DNA of 64,000 bases from Vicingaceae bacterium (GTDB lineage: Bacteria > Bacteroidota > Bacteroidia > Flavobacteriales_E > Vicingaceae): NCBI GenBank assembly GCA_028245195.1, contig JAOKCF010000007.1:1-64000 (forward strand), given 5' to 3'. The notes below the pieces were generated by a model, which ran no database searches, was not told where the DNA came from, and was given only the letters and a program-made list of their open reading frames with translations. This document shows positions 9,496-18,778 of this stretch, piece after piece (position 1 is the first letter of the stretch; each line of letters starts with the position of its first letter). Position numbers and translations under genes: made by a program.

Positions 9496-9520
9496 GGTTT
9501 GATGGTTATTCAATCAAACC
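9496..9520. repeat. Perfect 8-bp inverted repeat in the leader of the TonB receptor gene
   Basis: GGTTTGAT (9496-9503) and ATCAAACC (9513-9520) are separated by 9 bases and end 20 bases before the ATG at 9541. It could be a leader hairpin or a dyad for a regulator of the divergent ABC/TonB promoters. It has no T-run, so it is not a terminator. Confidence 0.35.
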
Positions 9521-9540
9521 AAAAAGAATCTATTTTCAGA

Positions 9541-11912
9541 TGAAATCAACCAAATCAATTCTGCTCATTCTGAGCCTATTCGCTTTTAAATTTATATCAG
9601 CTCAAACCGCTAAAATTGAGGGCTATGTTAAAGATGTAAAAGGGTTGCCATTAATTGGAGCGACTGTATTTATAGAAGGCACAACTACAGGTGGTTCTGC
9701 CAACTTGGATGGGTTCTATTCCATAGAAAATATTGAGGTAGGTTCATACAACTTGGTGTCAAGTTACATCGGTTATCAAAGTCAGACTAAATTTAACATT
9801 ATTGTTAAATCTGCAGGTAATCAACCTTACAATTTCGAACTAGAGGAACAAATCACAGATGTTGGTGAAGTTGTAATTCCCGCGCAGCAAAGTAAAGTCA
9901 GCAGACCAAAAGAAACGCCACTGTCTGCTCAAAAACTTACCGCAGTAGAATTGGAAACCTATCCGGGAGGAAACAACGACGTTGTTCGAGTGGCTCAATC
10001 CTTACCAGGTGTTTCACCATCCGTTGGCGGATTTAGAAATGATTTAATCATTCGCGGTGGAGCGCCAAATGAATCCGTTTACTATTTAGATGGTGTTGAA
10101 ATACCCAACATCAATCACTTTTCTACCCAAGGAGCAGGCGGTGGACCAGTTGGTTTATTGAATGTTTCATTTATTGATAACGTTACCCTTTCATCCTCGG
10201 CCTTTGGAGCGCAATACGACAATCCACTTTCGGGAGTATTACAATTTGAACAACGTGTTGGTAACACGAGAGACTTTAGTACCAACCTTAGGGTGAGTGC
10301 TAGTGAAACTGCGGTTACACTGAATGGACCCCTTTTTAAAGGAAAAAAGGAAGAAAGTAAAACGAGTTTTATTTTTTCAGGAAGAAAAAGCTACTTGCAA
10401 TACTTATTTGCTTTGATAGGTCTTCCTATTCGACCTGACTACTATGATTATCAATACAAAATCACGCATAAAATTAACGCCTACAATACGCTGAACTTAA
10501 TTGGTGTTGGCTCAATTGATGAGTTTGCCGTTGCTACCGATGATGAGTTAGAAGCTGATGGACAAGCGACCTTAGAGCAAGTTCCATTTATAGAGCAAAA
10601 TTCAAATGTAATTGGCTTGAGTTGGAAAAAGCTTTTTAAAAACGAAAAGGCTTTTATGACGACCACCTTGAGTAATAACTTTTTGGTCAACAATTTTTCA
10701 AGATACAAAGATAACGTCAATCGAAAAGATCGTTTTTTTAACAACGATTCTCGAGAAATGGAAACAAAGTTGAGGTATGCCTATATCTATTTTAACAATG
10801 GTTGGAAATGGGTCTCTGGGTTTAATGTTCAGCGCAGTGATTACCGAAACAACACCATTAGCAACAATGCAGATAATTCAGCCGGAAACTTTAGCTACAA
10901 CACTGAGATCGATTTCTTGAAATATGGCTTGTTCACAAACGTCACAAAATCTTTTTTCGAAAGTAGATTAGATGTTTCTTTTGGTATTCGAGCAGATGCT
11001 GACTCTTTTACGGAGGAGAATAACATTGGGTCAACTATTTCACCAAGACTGGGACTTTCGTATAGTTTAACTGAAAATTGGAAAATAAACGGAACAGTGG
11101 GAAGGTATTATAAAATAGCACCATACACCATTTTAGGTTTTAGAGATCGCAATAACGAATTAATCAACAGAGATGCAGATTACACGAGAAGTGATCACGT
11201 TGTTTTAGGAATTGAGCGGATTTTAGGTCCTGCATCGAATATAACCTTAGAAGGTTTCTACAAAATTTATAGCGACTACCCGGTATCGGTTTCAGATAGT
11301 GTTTCTTTAGCTAATAAGGGAGCAGGTTTTGAAGTTCTAGGGAATGAGGAAGTTGCAACGGTAGGAGAAGGAAGGAGTTATGGTTTGGAGCTATTATTTC
11401 AACAAAAGTTGACCAAGAATCTTTATGGAATTCTTTCATACACCTACTTTTTCAGTGAGTTTACTGGGTTTGATACAGACGAGTATTTACCTTCTGTTTG
11501 GGATAGCAGGCATTTAGTTTCTTTTACCGGTGGCTACAAGTTGAAAAGACAATGGGAGTTAAGTGCTCGATGGAGGTTTGCCGGTCAAACACCATTTGTG
11601 CCTGCAAATGAAACGGCAACGTTAACGCGATATCCAGAAATTGTATTGGATTATAGCCGCCTTGGAGATGAGAAGCTAGAAGTATTTAGTCAGTTAGATA
11701 TTCGGGTTGATAAGAAATGGAACTTCAAAAAGCTATCGTTAAACGTTTTCTTTGAAATTCAAAATGCATTGGCAAGTGAAGCGCCTCAGCCTCGGAGTTT
11801 CGCTCTTGGCAGAGGTGAAGATGGAATGGTGACCAACCCAAGAAGTTTACAAGTTTTACCTGTAGAAGATGGTTCGATCATTCCAAGTATTGGAATTGTG
11901 ATTGATTTCTAA
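9541..11912 (+). CDS. TonB-dependent outer-membrane receptor with CarboxypepD_reg-like N-terminal domain
   Basis: 790 residues. The signal peptide (MKSTKSILLILSLFAFKF, cleavage near SAQ) is followed by a carboxypeptidase-regulatory-like domain at about 25-105 (IEGYVKDVKGLPLIGATVFI). The plug at about 115-230 contains DVVRVAQSLPGVSPSVGGFR and DLIIRGGAPNESVYYLDGVE, and a long beta-barrel follows with a typical terminal strand ending in F. It imports an unidentified substrate using TonB energy. No SusD partner follows, so it is not a classical Sus pair. The ATG at 9541 is chosen because the signal peptide begins there; the frame is open further upstream to 9447. Confidence 0.85.
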
Positions 11913-11991
11913 TTCATTTTTTGCGCAGAACATGGTTAGATGAGTTGATGTTTTAGTGTTCAGTTTTTCAGTTTAAGTCAATATTCTAGCT

Positions 11992-11999
11992 TAAATTTG
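11992..11999 (+). promoter_or_regulatory. Candidate -7 element (TAAATTTG)
   Basis: A perfect TAnnTTTG match 25 bases before the aminotransferase ATG at 12024. There is no good TTG element upstream, so support is partial. Confidence 0.35.
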
Positions 12000-12023
12000 G
12001 GGAACACATTTAGTTGAATAACC

Positions 12024-13136
12024 ATGAGCGAAGAAAAGTTAAAACTCCCACAATTTAAGGCTCAAATTGAAAAAGCTACCCGATTTCAGTTGCGAAAGCC
12101 AACTCCCAACAAAACCAATTGGGATACGTTTTACAAACTGTCTTCAAATGAAAACATGATGGGAGCTTCGCCAAAAGCCGTTGCTGGAATGAAAGCGGCG
12201 CTGGATGGAGTGTATGAATATGATTTTTACGACGACTATCAATTCCAAGATGTGTTGGCAGATTTTTACAACCAAGAGATAAAGTCTGGGCAATTTATTA
12301 CCGCCAACAGTGGAGTAGAGGTACTCGAAATAATTTGCAGAGGTTTAGTGTCAGTTGGTTCAGAGTGTATTATTTCAAATCCAACTTTTTCGCCCTACTC
12401 CAACATAATCGAGTTAGAAGGTGGAGTAGTGATAGATATTCCATTAAAACTACCGGACTATTCTTTCGATGTTGATGGTGTTTTAGCCGCCGTGACAGAC
12501 AAAACAGCCTTGGTGTTTGTTACGAACCCAAACAACCCAACAGGAACTTACGCTACCAAAGCTGAGTTTGACAGATTATTAGACAGATTGCCAAAACATA
12601 TTATTGTAGTGTATGATGAGGTCTACTTTCATTTCGTGGATGCGGATGATTTTCCATACGCTAAGGATTGTGTGAAAGCGGGTAGGAATGTAATTTCCTT
12701 ACATACTTTTTCAAAGATTTACGGCTTAGCTGGAATGCGTGTAGGGTATGGATTTACCACTCCAGAAATAGGCGAGTACTTGAATAAAATTTTCAGACCG
12801 TTTAGAATTGGCACCTTAGCAACTATTGCGGCTTATGAGGCGTTGAAAGATACTGAGCACGTGGAAGCTTCGCAAAAAATGGTGTGGGAAGGTAAAAAAT
12901 GGTTGTACGAAAAATTTGAAGCAAATAACATTCAATATTGGCCAAGTCAGGGGAATTTTGTAATGTTTAAGGTCGGAATAAACTCGTTGGAATTAACTGT
13001 TGCTATGCTAGATGAGGGTGTTATGGTTCGTCCGGGAGACAATTTTGGAGCACCAGGTTGCATTCGATTAACCATTGGCACCAAAGAAGCAAATGAGCGC
13101 TTTTGGGAAGTATTGAGTGGAGTGATGAATGCATAG
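12024..13136 (+). CDS. Class I/II PLP aminotransferase, histidinol-phosphate aminotransferase-like
   Basis: 370 residues of the fold-type I aminotransferase superfamily, closest in style to HisC. Visible landmarks are the N-terminal substrate loop KLSSNENMMGASP, the PLP-contact segment VTNPNNPTGT, the DEVYFHF aspartate/tyrosine region, and the Schiff-base lysine K231 in HTFSKIYGLAGMRVGYG. It is cytosolic. No other histidine-biosynthesis genes are nearby, so it may act on another amino acid or keto acid rather than histidinol phosphate. The next gene overlaps its end by 8 bases, suggesting a two-gene transcript. Confidence 0.75.
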   Translation: MSEEKLKLPQFKAQIEKATRFQLRKPTPNKTNWDTFYKLSSNENMMGASPKAVAGMKAALDGVYEYDFYDDYQFQDVLADFYNQEIKSGQFITANSGVEVLEIICRGLVSVGSECIISNPTFSPYSNIIELEGGVVIDIPLKLPDYSFDVDGVLAAVTDKTALVFVTNPNNPTGTYATKAEFDRLLDRLPKHIIVVYDEVYFHFVDADDFPYAKDCVKAGRNVISLHTFSKIYGLAGMRVGYGFTTPEIGEYLNKIFRPFRIGTLATIAAYEALKDTEHVEASQKMVWEGKKWLYEKFEANNIQYWPSQGNFVMFKVGINSLELTVAMLDEGVMVRPGDNFGAPGCIRLTIGTKEANERFWEVLSGVMNA

Positions 13137-13695
13137 GTTAATTGGATTAATACTCTGTTTATTCTCTGCTTCTTATACTTCAAATAATTGGTTGTACACT
13201 GTTGATAGAAATGTTGATGCGACTCCGCTGAATTTGTCGGAACCTATTTACGTGAGTAATATTGGTCTTTATGATTCTCAGACTGCATCAACTGTTAATC
13301 AAAATTTGTGGGCACATATTCAGAATATAGGAAGTTTCGAAAAAAATAGAACTGAAGCGTTAGATAGCAAAGACTTCGTTGAGGTAAAAGTCATTTCAAT
13401 AGACTCCTTACAGTTTTGTCTTTTTCAGTTAAATAAACCCTTTGATACTCTTGTTTACACAGGAAATTTTAAACGTGACGTTTTTCAGACTGACCGCATC
13501 CGTGAATTGATTCCTTTTTACCCCATTTTCTTTAGAAAAAGGATTAAGACCGGAACTTTCTATATGGATCACGAATCTAAATTTAGACTGAATAGTAAGT
13601 CTTGGTCGGATGGACTTGTTTTGCTTATTTTCGGAGGAGATGGAGGCGGTTCAATGAAAACGAATTATCAAATAATTACGAATCCTATTGACTAA
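13129..13695 (+). CDS. Hypothetical secreted or anchored protein
   Basis: 188 residues. A short hydrophobic N terminus (MHRLIGLILCLFSASYTSNN) looks like a signal peptide; the cysteine at residue 10 is not in a good lipobox. The mature part has no family that I recognise. It contains alternating strand segments and a glycine-rich stretch near the end (LIFGGDGGGSMKTNYQ). It starts inside the last codons of the aminotransferase, so translation is probably coupled, but there is no obvious functional link. It ends 32 bases before the converging GNAT gene. Confidence 0.55.
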   Translation: MHRLIGLILCLFSASYTSNNWLYTVDRNVDATPLNLSEPIYVSNIGLYDSQTASTVNQNLWAHIQNIGSFEKNRTEALDSKDFVEVKVISIDSLQFCLFQLNKPFDTLVYTGNFKRDVFQTDRIRELIPFYPIFFRKRIKTGTFYMDHESKFRLNSKSWSDGLVLLIFGGDGGGSMKTNYQIITNPID

Positions 13696-13727
13696 CAATT
13701 TGATTTTATATTCAAACGAGTGTTCAC

Positions 13728-14831
13728 TTAAGTAAAAACCGCATCCCCATCACCATCTTGCATAAATAAGTTCACATGCGTAATACTCTTGCTCAATTGT
13801 TTATCTATTACTAAAAACCGATTGACTTCCTTTTTATGAAAAGCCATAGTCTTACTCTCTTTCAAGGTAGAAACTAGTTTTGGATGAAAGCAGGTAAACT
13901 CTTTTGCCCTCCATTTTTGTAGAAGATGATTAATGACTAATACACTGTCTTTACTAGGAATCGTGCTAAAGAAATAAGGCAGTTTTACTACTCCGTTTCG
14001 AATGGTAAAAAAGAAAAATGCGCTGATTTTTCCACGTTTATCTTTCAGCTGAAAGGCTAAATTTTTGAATTCTTTGACAGAAGAACTGAAATAATACTTT
14101 TTGTCCAAATCTGTTTTCTCATCTCTTTCTACGATCCAAGGAGAGGCTAAAATCCACTTCAACTCTCTTCCTTGTCTTTGGAAATATGTCTCATTGGTTT
14201 GTTCCGTTATAAATTGATTCAACGAGTCATTTATTTCAGTTACCGCTTCCAAATTTAAATGATCAATAGGAAATGCTTTGCCTGATTGATACAAATTTAG
14301 CATGCTATTTCCTACAGCATTTAAGCCTTTTAAAACGATTGCGCTTTTTCTAAATAGGCTAGATTTTGGCGCTAGAATTCGTTGAAAATCAGATTTAATG
14401 TATAGTCTAATTCCGCTTTTAACCAAAGGTTTTTGTGCAAAAAAACCAGTTGCATCATATATGCGTTTGGTGGCAGGAACATAATCGTAGGAGAGTAAAT
14501 TCCCGTTGTATTTAAAATGGGCTTCAGTAAATAGTTTTCCAATAATTCCTTTGCCTCGATGTTCTTTCTTCACCCAAGCACAAGTCACCCAACCTACTTT
14601 CACAATCGGCTGATTTTTTGGAAAAAACAAATCTGGTAAAACTCCCATATAACCAATCAACTCTTCTCCTTCTTTGGCGAAGAATAGTAAGATATCGTTC
14701 TCGTTGGATCTGGGGTTGTTCGCATGGGAAACTGCTCTTTGAAAACTAATTGGCAGGTTCTCTTCAGCCTCAAAAAATGCTGAGTTCACATATTCTAATA
14801 ATGCTGTTTTATTCAGCGAGACAATTTCCAT
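13728..14831 (-). CDS. GNAT-family N-acetyltransferase
   Basis: 367 residues, longer than a minimal GNAT. The acetyl-CoA-binding motif A is visible at about residues 82-105 (VTCAWVKKEHRGKGIIGKLF, containing R-G-K-G-I-I-G). It is followed by YDYVPATKRIYDATGFFA, typical of GNAT proteins that modify sugars or peptides. The C-terminal half may be a second degenerate acyltransferase lobe. Its ATG overlaps the stop of the upstream deacetylase gene by one base (TAATG), so the two are translationally coupled. Together they suggest exchange of acyl groups on a surface or cell-wall glycan; the substrate is unknown. Confidence 0.65.
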   Translation of the reverse strand: MEIVSLNKTALLEYVNSAFFEAEENLPISFQRAVSHANNPRSNENDILLFFAKEGEELIGYMGVLPDLFFPKNQPIVKVGWVTCAWVKKEHRGKGIIGKLFTEAHFKYNGNLLSYDYVPATKRIYDATGFFAQKPLVKSGIRLYIKSDFQRILAPKSSLFRKSAIVLKGLNAVGNSMLNLYQSGKAFPIDHLNLEAVTEINDSLNQFITEQTNETYFQRQGRELKWILASPWIVERDEKTDLDKKYYFSSSVKEFKNLAFQLKDKRGKISAFFFFTIRNGVVKLPYFFSTIPSKDSVLVINHLLQKWRAKEFTCFHPKLVSTLKESKTMAFHKKEVNRFLVIDKQLSKSITHVNLFMQDGDGDAVFT

Positions 14832-15841
14832 TAACTTCTATTTATTTTGTTTTTACCAATAGGTTGCTTCATCAAATAGTACACCATCTCAGCGTGCAGC
14901 AACTCTTTACCTGTATGTCCTTTTTCTTCAAAAGCAATTCGTTGAAAATGATTTGGAACACTGTCTTCTTTCATTCCTGCACAGCCAAAAGTAGCCGCAA
15001 TCTGCTCTGCTTGATTCAATACCGTAAAAAACTCTTTTGAAACACCATAGTCTGCAAAGGGGAAAGAAAAACTCAACAATTCAACGCCTATTTCATTCTT
15101 CAAGTAGGTTAAACTTTCCTCCGTTTGCCACAATTGCTCTTCCAATGGAAGGTACTGATATTCCGGATGATTGGCGCTGTGTGACCCAAAATCAAAACTC
15201 TGTTGTTTTAAATCCAATATTTCAGCTTTATTTAAATACGGTTGTTCATTTTTTAGAAAGTCAGTAAAACTGTAACCAATATAGTTGGCAAACTGATTCA
15301 ACTGCTCTTGCTCGTTATGTCTTATTGCCAATAAGATTGCAATGGCATCTTCGGTTTGGAAAAAGTCTTTTGCAGCATTTCTGACAGAATTACTTTTACT
15401 TACTTCTTCAAGTAGCAAGCTGGCTTTGTACCTAAAAAACAGTGCTTCGTTGTCCACAAATTCTGAGTTCAAGAAACAGACAGCGGGAATTCCTTTTGCC
15501 TTAAGTATGGGTGCAATAACTTCTTTCACTTCTCGAAGTCCATCGTCGAAACTGAGCAGAAAGAAAGGCTTCTGAGTTTTACTCGGATTGGATTTTAAGG
15601 CTATAAATTGCTCGAGAGTTACTGGTTCAAAGTGTTGTAACAAGAAGTCTAAATCGGCACTAAATTCTTTTGATGACTTTACTTGGTACAAGTGTTTAAT
15701 GTGCGCCAACGGTCGATCTGAAATGGCATGGTAAAAAGGCAGTACAGCGCTCTGCTTGGTTAGTTTCAATAAAGCACTCGTAGGTAAGCTAGCAGCTGAC
15801 TTTCCAAGTGTTGATTGAATTACATTTTTAATTTTCGCCAT
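14831..15841 (-). CDS. Polysaccharide deacetylase (NodB/CE4) family protein
   Basis: 336 residues with a NodB-homology domain in the middle. Motif 1 is LLSFDDG with D99 and D100. Motif 2 is H221-S-A-N-H225 (GSHSANHPEY). Together these supply the Asp-His-His metal site of CE4 deacetylases. Late in the protein, LLSFSFPFADYG resembles motif 3. There is no signal peptide, so the substrate may be a cytoplasmic lipid-linked or nucleotide sugar. The gene sits upstream of, and overlaps, the GNAT gene at 13728-14831, indicating joint function in glycan editing. Confidence 0.75.
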   Translation of the reverse strand: MAKIKNVIQSTLGKSAASLPTSALLKLTKQSAVLPFYHAISDRPLAHIKHLYQVKSSKEFSADLDFLLQHFEPVTLEQFIALKSNPSKTQKPFFLLSFDDGLREVKEVIAPILKAKGIPAVCFLNSEFVDNEALFFRYKASLLLEEVSKSNSVRNAAKDFFQTEDAIAILLAIRHNEQEQLNQFANYIGYSFTDFLKNEQPYLNKAEILDLKQQSFDFGSHSANHPEYQYLPLEEQLWQTEESLTYLKNEIGVELLSFSFPFADYGVSKEFFTVLNQAEQIAATFGCAGMKEDSVPNHFQRIAFEEKGHTGKELLHAEMVYYLMKQPIGKNKINRS

Positions 15842-15877
15842 TCGAAAGTGAAATTAAGTAAAGCGGGATTGTTGTGC

Positions 15878-15958
15878 AAAAAAAAAGCCTTTTCCAAATT
15901 TGTCACACTGAGCTCCGATAGCTATCGGAGTCGAAGTGCAAATTAAAGAAAGGGCTTT
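15878..15958 (-). terminator. Terminator of the S46 peptidase gene, with a REP-like insert in its loop
   Basis: Read on the minus strand, GGCTTT arms pair (AAAGCC 15884-15889 with GGCTTT 15953-15958, extended by A/T pairs) and are followed by a run of T residues, as in an intrinsic terminator for the gene ending at 15979. The pairing continues inward through CAAATT/AATTTG, so the whole 80-base stretch can fold as one long stem around the palindrome at 15913-15930. Confidence 0.55.
15901..15940. repeat. REP-like palindromic element
   Basis: An 18-base perfect palindrome, CTCCGATAGCTATCGGAG (15913-15930), is flanked by imperfectly matching arms with CACT on one side and AGTG on the other. The layout (CACTGAG, palindrome, TCGAAGTG) resembles short intergenic repeats I associate with Flavobacteriia genomes (the ...TGAG...TCGAA... 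type). Only one copy is present in this window, so its repeat status is inferred. Confidence 0.5.
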
Positions 15959-15978
15959 CCTAAACTAAAATTGGTTTT

Positions 15979-18126
15979 TTACTTTACCAATTTCATTTCG
16001 TCAATTAAGTGACTTGCACCGGCATATTTGTCAATAATAAACAAGGTATAACGAATGTCAACACCGATAGTACGTTGCAATTCTGTTTCAAATGCAATAT
16101 CACCACTCATCGCTTCCCAGTTGCCATCAAAAGCAGTTCCAACTAATTCTCCGTTTCCGTTGATCATTGGGCTACCAGAGTTACCTCCTGTAATGTCATT
16201 GTTGGCAATAAAGTTAATGATAAGGTCGCCTTTCTTATCAGCATACTGACCGAAATCTTTATCTTGAATTAGCTTCTTCAACTTCGCAGGAACAACAAAC
16301 TCAGGGTTTGATGGATCTTCTTTTTCCAAAATTCCTTGTGCGGTTGTTACGTGGCTGTATTTAGCTCCATCCATTGGCTCGTATCCTCCCACTTGTCCAT
16401 AAGTAAAACGCATCGTTGAATTTGCATCTGCAGCGTATACTTTGTCAGAATTCATTTCACGCAATCCTTTTACGAATAGTCGTTCAGAACGCTTCAAGCC
16501 TTCACTTTCAGTTTGAATAATTGGTGAAATATTAGATCTAAAATGACCAATAATGGAAGACTGAATCATGAAAATTGGGTCTTTTGCTAAAATCTTTTCA
16601 GAAGGCTTTTCTAAGAAAGCAGCAATCTTTTCTTTACTTCCAAAAATTGACTTTGCATAAGCATCATCGGCCATTTTCTTGAAGTCGCCTTTGTATTTAG
16701 TAACCATTTTTTTGTAATCTTCCGGCTGATTTTCTTTTGGAATATCGTTGCTGTAATCTTTCATCATCGCAGCAAATACATTTCTGTCAATTGACATGTT
16801 GTAATCTTTAAAATGAGCATCCATCCCTCCTTTAATTCTCTCCATCGTTTGATTTGTTGAAGTTTCATTGTCAGACTCTAATGCACTTTTTAAACCTGAG
16901 AACTGGAATGAATAAGCAATGGCTTCTACTCTAAATATCGCTTCGTTCAAATAAACCCTTACTCGGTTGGCTTCTTTCATATTGTCATAACCAGTTTTAA
17001 AACCTTCAATAACGCCTGCATATAGTTTTTTACTGTCCTCATCTTTTGCAATCCATGCTGCTAAAGCATCTTCTTGCCCTTTCTTCTTATCGTAAACTTT
17101 TAGTCTTTTTAAACCTGCTTGCTGTCCAATAAAGTATTTCCAATAGTTGGCAACACTTGCAAACTTTGAAGCGTATTGAATTCTCGTTTTTTCGTTTTGA
17201 TCCATACCTTCTTGGTAAGCATCTAAAACTTGTCTTCTCAACTTAACTGAAGCTGGTTGTCTTACTTCTAACTCATAATTGATTCCTTCAGAAGTCAAAT
17301 ACCGATCTGTACTTCCTGGGTAACCAAAAATCATAGAAAAATCACCTGGCTCAACTCCTTTTAAAGAAATTGGTAAAGAGTGCTTCGGAGTGTAAGGTTT
17401 GTTTTCTTCACTATACTCAGCAGGTTTGTTGTCCTTGTCAGCATATACTCTAAACATGGTAAAATCACCAGTGTGTCTAGGCCACATCCAGTTATCTGTA
17501 TCGCCACCAAATTTCCCAACAGATGACGGAGGAGCTCCTACTAGACGAACATCGGGAAAAGTTTCATATACAAATAAGTAGAATTCGTTGCCATTGTAAA
17601 ATGACTTTACGTTAGCAGTATATTCAAATTCGCCAACAGCAGCTTTCTCTAATGAGTCAGAAACTTTTTTAATCGCTTTTGCACGGTCCATCAAGCTCAT
17701 TTCTTCATTTAATACAGCATTGATTGGCTTGGAAACATCTTCCATTCGTACCAAAAACGAAACTGCAAAACCTGCAGGTAGTTCGTCAGACTTTTTCATT
17801 GCCCAAAAACCATCATCTAGGTAGTTGTGCTCTTCTGTTGAATTTTCTTGAATTACGCCAAATCCACAGTGGTGGTTGGTTAACATTAAACCTTGATCAG
17901 AAATAATTTCGCCAGTACAAAAACCTCTACCCAAACGCACAATGGCATCCTTCAAACTAGAGTTGTTTACACTATATATCTCTTCAGGAGTTAATTGCAG
18001 ACCTTGTTTTTGCATGTCTACATAATTCAAACGCTTCACAAACATTGGAAGCCACATACCCTCATCAGCTTTTACTGGGGCAAATGCAAGTAAAAAACCT
18101 GCAATTAAGATGGAAATCTTTTTCAT
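15979..18126 (-). CDS. S46-family dipeptidyl-peptidase, DPP7-like
   Basis: 715 residues, the usual length of bacterial DPP7/DPP11. A signal peptide (MKKISILIAGFLLAFAPVKA) directs it to the periplasm. The catalytic histidine is in MLTNHHCGFG (residues 85-86), the Asp is in the GDFTMFRVYAD segment, and the Ser is in GGNSGSPM (about residue 649). The residue 18 positions after the Ser is Gly (FDGNWEAM). In this family Gly there is linked to DPP7-type specificity for hydrophobic P1, while Arg defines the Asp/Glu-specific DPP11. It should remove dipeptides from oligopeptides for amino-acid nutrition. The ATG at 18126 starts the signal peptide; the frame is open further upstream. Confidence 0.85.
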   Translation of the reverse strand: MKKISILIAGFLLAFAPVKADEGMWLPMFVKRLNYVDMQKQGLQLTPEEIYSVNNSSLKDAIVRLGRGFCTGEIISDQGLMLTNHHCGFGVIQENSTEEHNYLDDGFWAMKKSDELPAGFAVSFLVRMEDVSKPINAVLNEEMSLMDRAKAIKKVSDSLEKAAVGEFEYTANVKSFYNGNEFYLFVYETFPDVRLVGAPPSSVGKFGGDTDNWMWPRHTGDFTMFRVYADKDNKPAEYSEENKPYTPKHSLPISLKGVEPGDFSMIFGYPGSTDRYLTSEGINYELEVRQPASVKLRRQVLDAYQEGMDQNEKTRIQYASKFASVANYWKYFIGQQAGLKRLKVYDKKKGQEDALAAWIAKDEDSKKLYAGVIEGFKTGYDNMKEANRVRVYLNEAIFRVEAIAYSFQFSGLKSALESDNETSTNQTMERIKGGMDAHFKDYNMSIDRNVFAAMMKDYSNDIPKENQPEDYKKMVTKYKGDFKKMADDAYAKSIFGSKEKIAAFLEKPSEKILAKDPIFMIQSSIIGHFRSNISPIIQTESEGLKRSERLFVKGLREMNSDKVYAADANSTMRFTYGQVGGYEPMDGAKYSHVTTAQGILEKEDPSNPEFVVPAKLKKLIQDKDFGQYADKKGDLIINFIANNDITGGNSGSPMINGNGELVGTAFDGNWEAMSGDIAFETELQRTIGVDIRYTLFIIDKYAGASHLIDEMKLVK

Positions 18127-18152
18127 AGTTAATTTTATAGTTAAACTGAAAC

Positions 18153-18160
18153 CAAAGGTA
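18153..18160 (-). promoter_or_regulatory. Candidate -7 element of the S46 peptidase gene (TACCTTTG)
   Basis: A perfect TAnnTTTG match on the minus strand, about 27 bases before the ATG at 18126. It lies inside the longer alternative frame and so supports the shorter start. No TTG -33 box was found. Confidence 0.35.
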
Positions 18161-18225
18161 GGGCTTAAATCCATTTTTAGAAAATTTGCTTTTGCCGAAT
18201 GGTAACTAGAATGGATAAAAGGGTG

Positions 18226-18726
18226 TTAGTATACTTTTTTGCCTTTTTGTAACCATACACCCCAAATTCTATTGTACGCATGAACTTCGTTAGTTGGCTC
18301 TTTTTTTGGGGTTACAACTGGCTGTTCTTGATTTTTCCATTCAAAAATCCCCCCGTATAAATTGGAAACATTTTTAAAGCCCATGTTCTCTAGCTTCTCA
18401 CTTACTTTCTCACTTCTATAGCCAACCGAACAGTATACAACAAGCTCTTTCGACTTATCAATCTTGTCCATTGCGCTTAAATCTAGGCTATCATATCCAA
18501 CAAATATGGCATCTTTAATGTGGCTAACATCAAACTCTTTGCGTTCTCTAGCGTCAACGAAAATGACTTCCTTTTTGTCTTTTACTTCACTTACTGAGAC
18601 TTCTTTTACTGAATGAGAAAGTAAGCCTTGCAACATAATATTGTACGCTTTGCTACTCACTTCTTGAGCGTTGGAACGAGAAAAAAGTGCCATAATTAAA
18701 AGGGTAAGTGTGATTTTAGATTTCAT
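18226..18726 (-). CDS. Exported rhodanese-like sulfurtransferase
   Basis: 166 residues with a signal peptide (MKSKITLTLLIMALFSRSNA). A single rhodanese domain spans about 48-135, with FVDARERKEFDVSHI in the first half and the active-site loop C99-S-V-G-Y-R-S. A cysteine followed by a loop of this type is compatible with persulfide transfer. The location is periplasmic. It lies 52 bases downstream of the DUF547 gene on the same strand, and the two probably share the promoter at 19618-19645. The physiological donor and acceptor are unknown. Confidence 0.8.
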   Translation of the reverse strand: MKSKITLTLLIMALFSRSNAQEVSSKAYNIMLQGLLSHSVKEVSVSEVKDKKEVIFVDARERKEFDVSHIKDAIFVGYDSLDLSAMDKIDKSKELVVYCSVGYRSEKVSEKLENMGFKNVSNLYGGIFEWKNQEQPVVTPKKEPTNEVHAYNRIWGVWLQKGKKVY

Positions 18727-18778
18727 TTATTTATATCTAATGTTTCTCTAGTTTGATCTTTTAAGATTCTGGAAATCT

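Noticed and set aside
12024..13136. Naming the aminotransferase hisC
   Set aside because: No other histidine genes are nearby, and HisC-like enzymes with other substrates are common.
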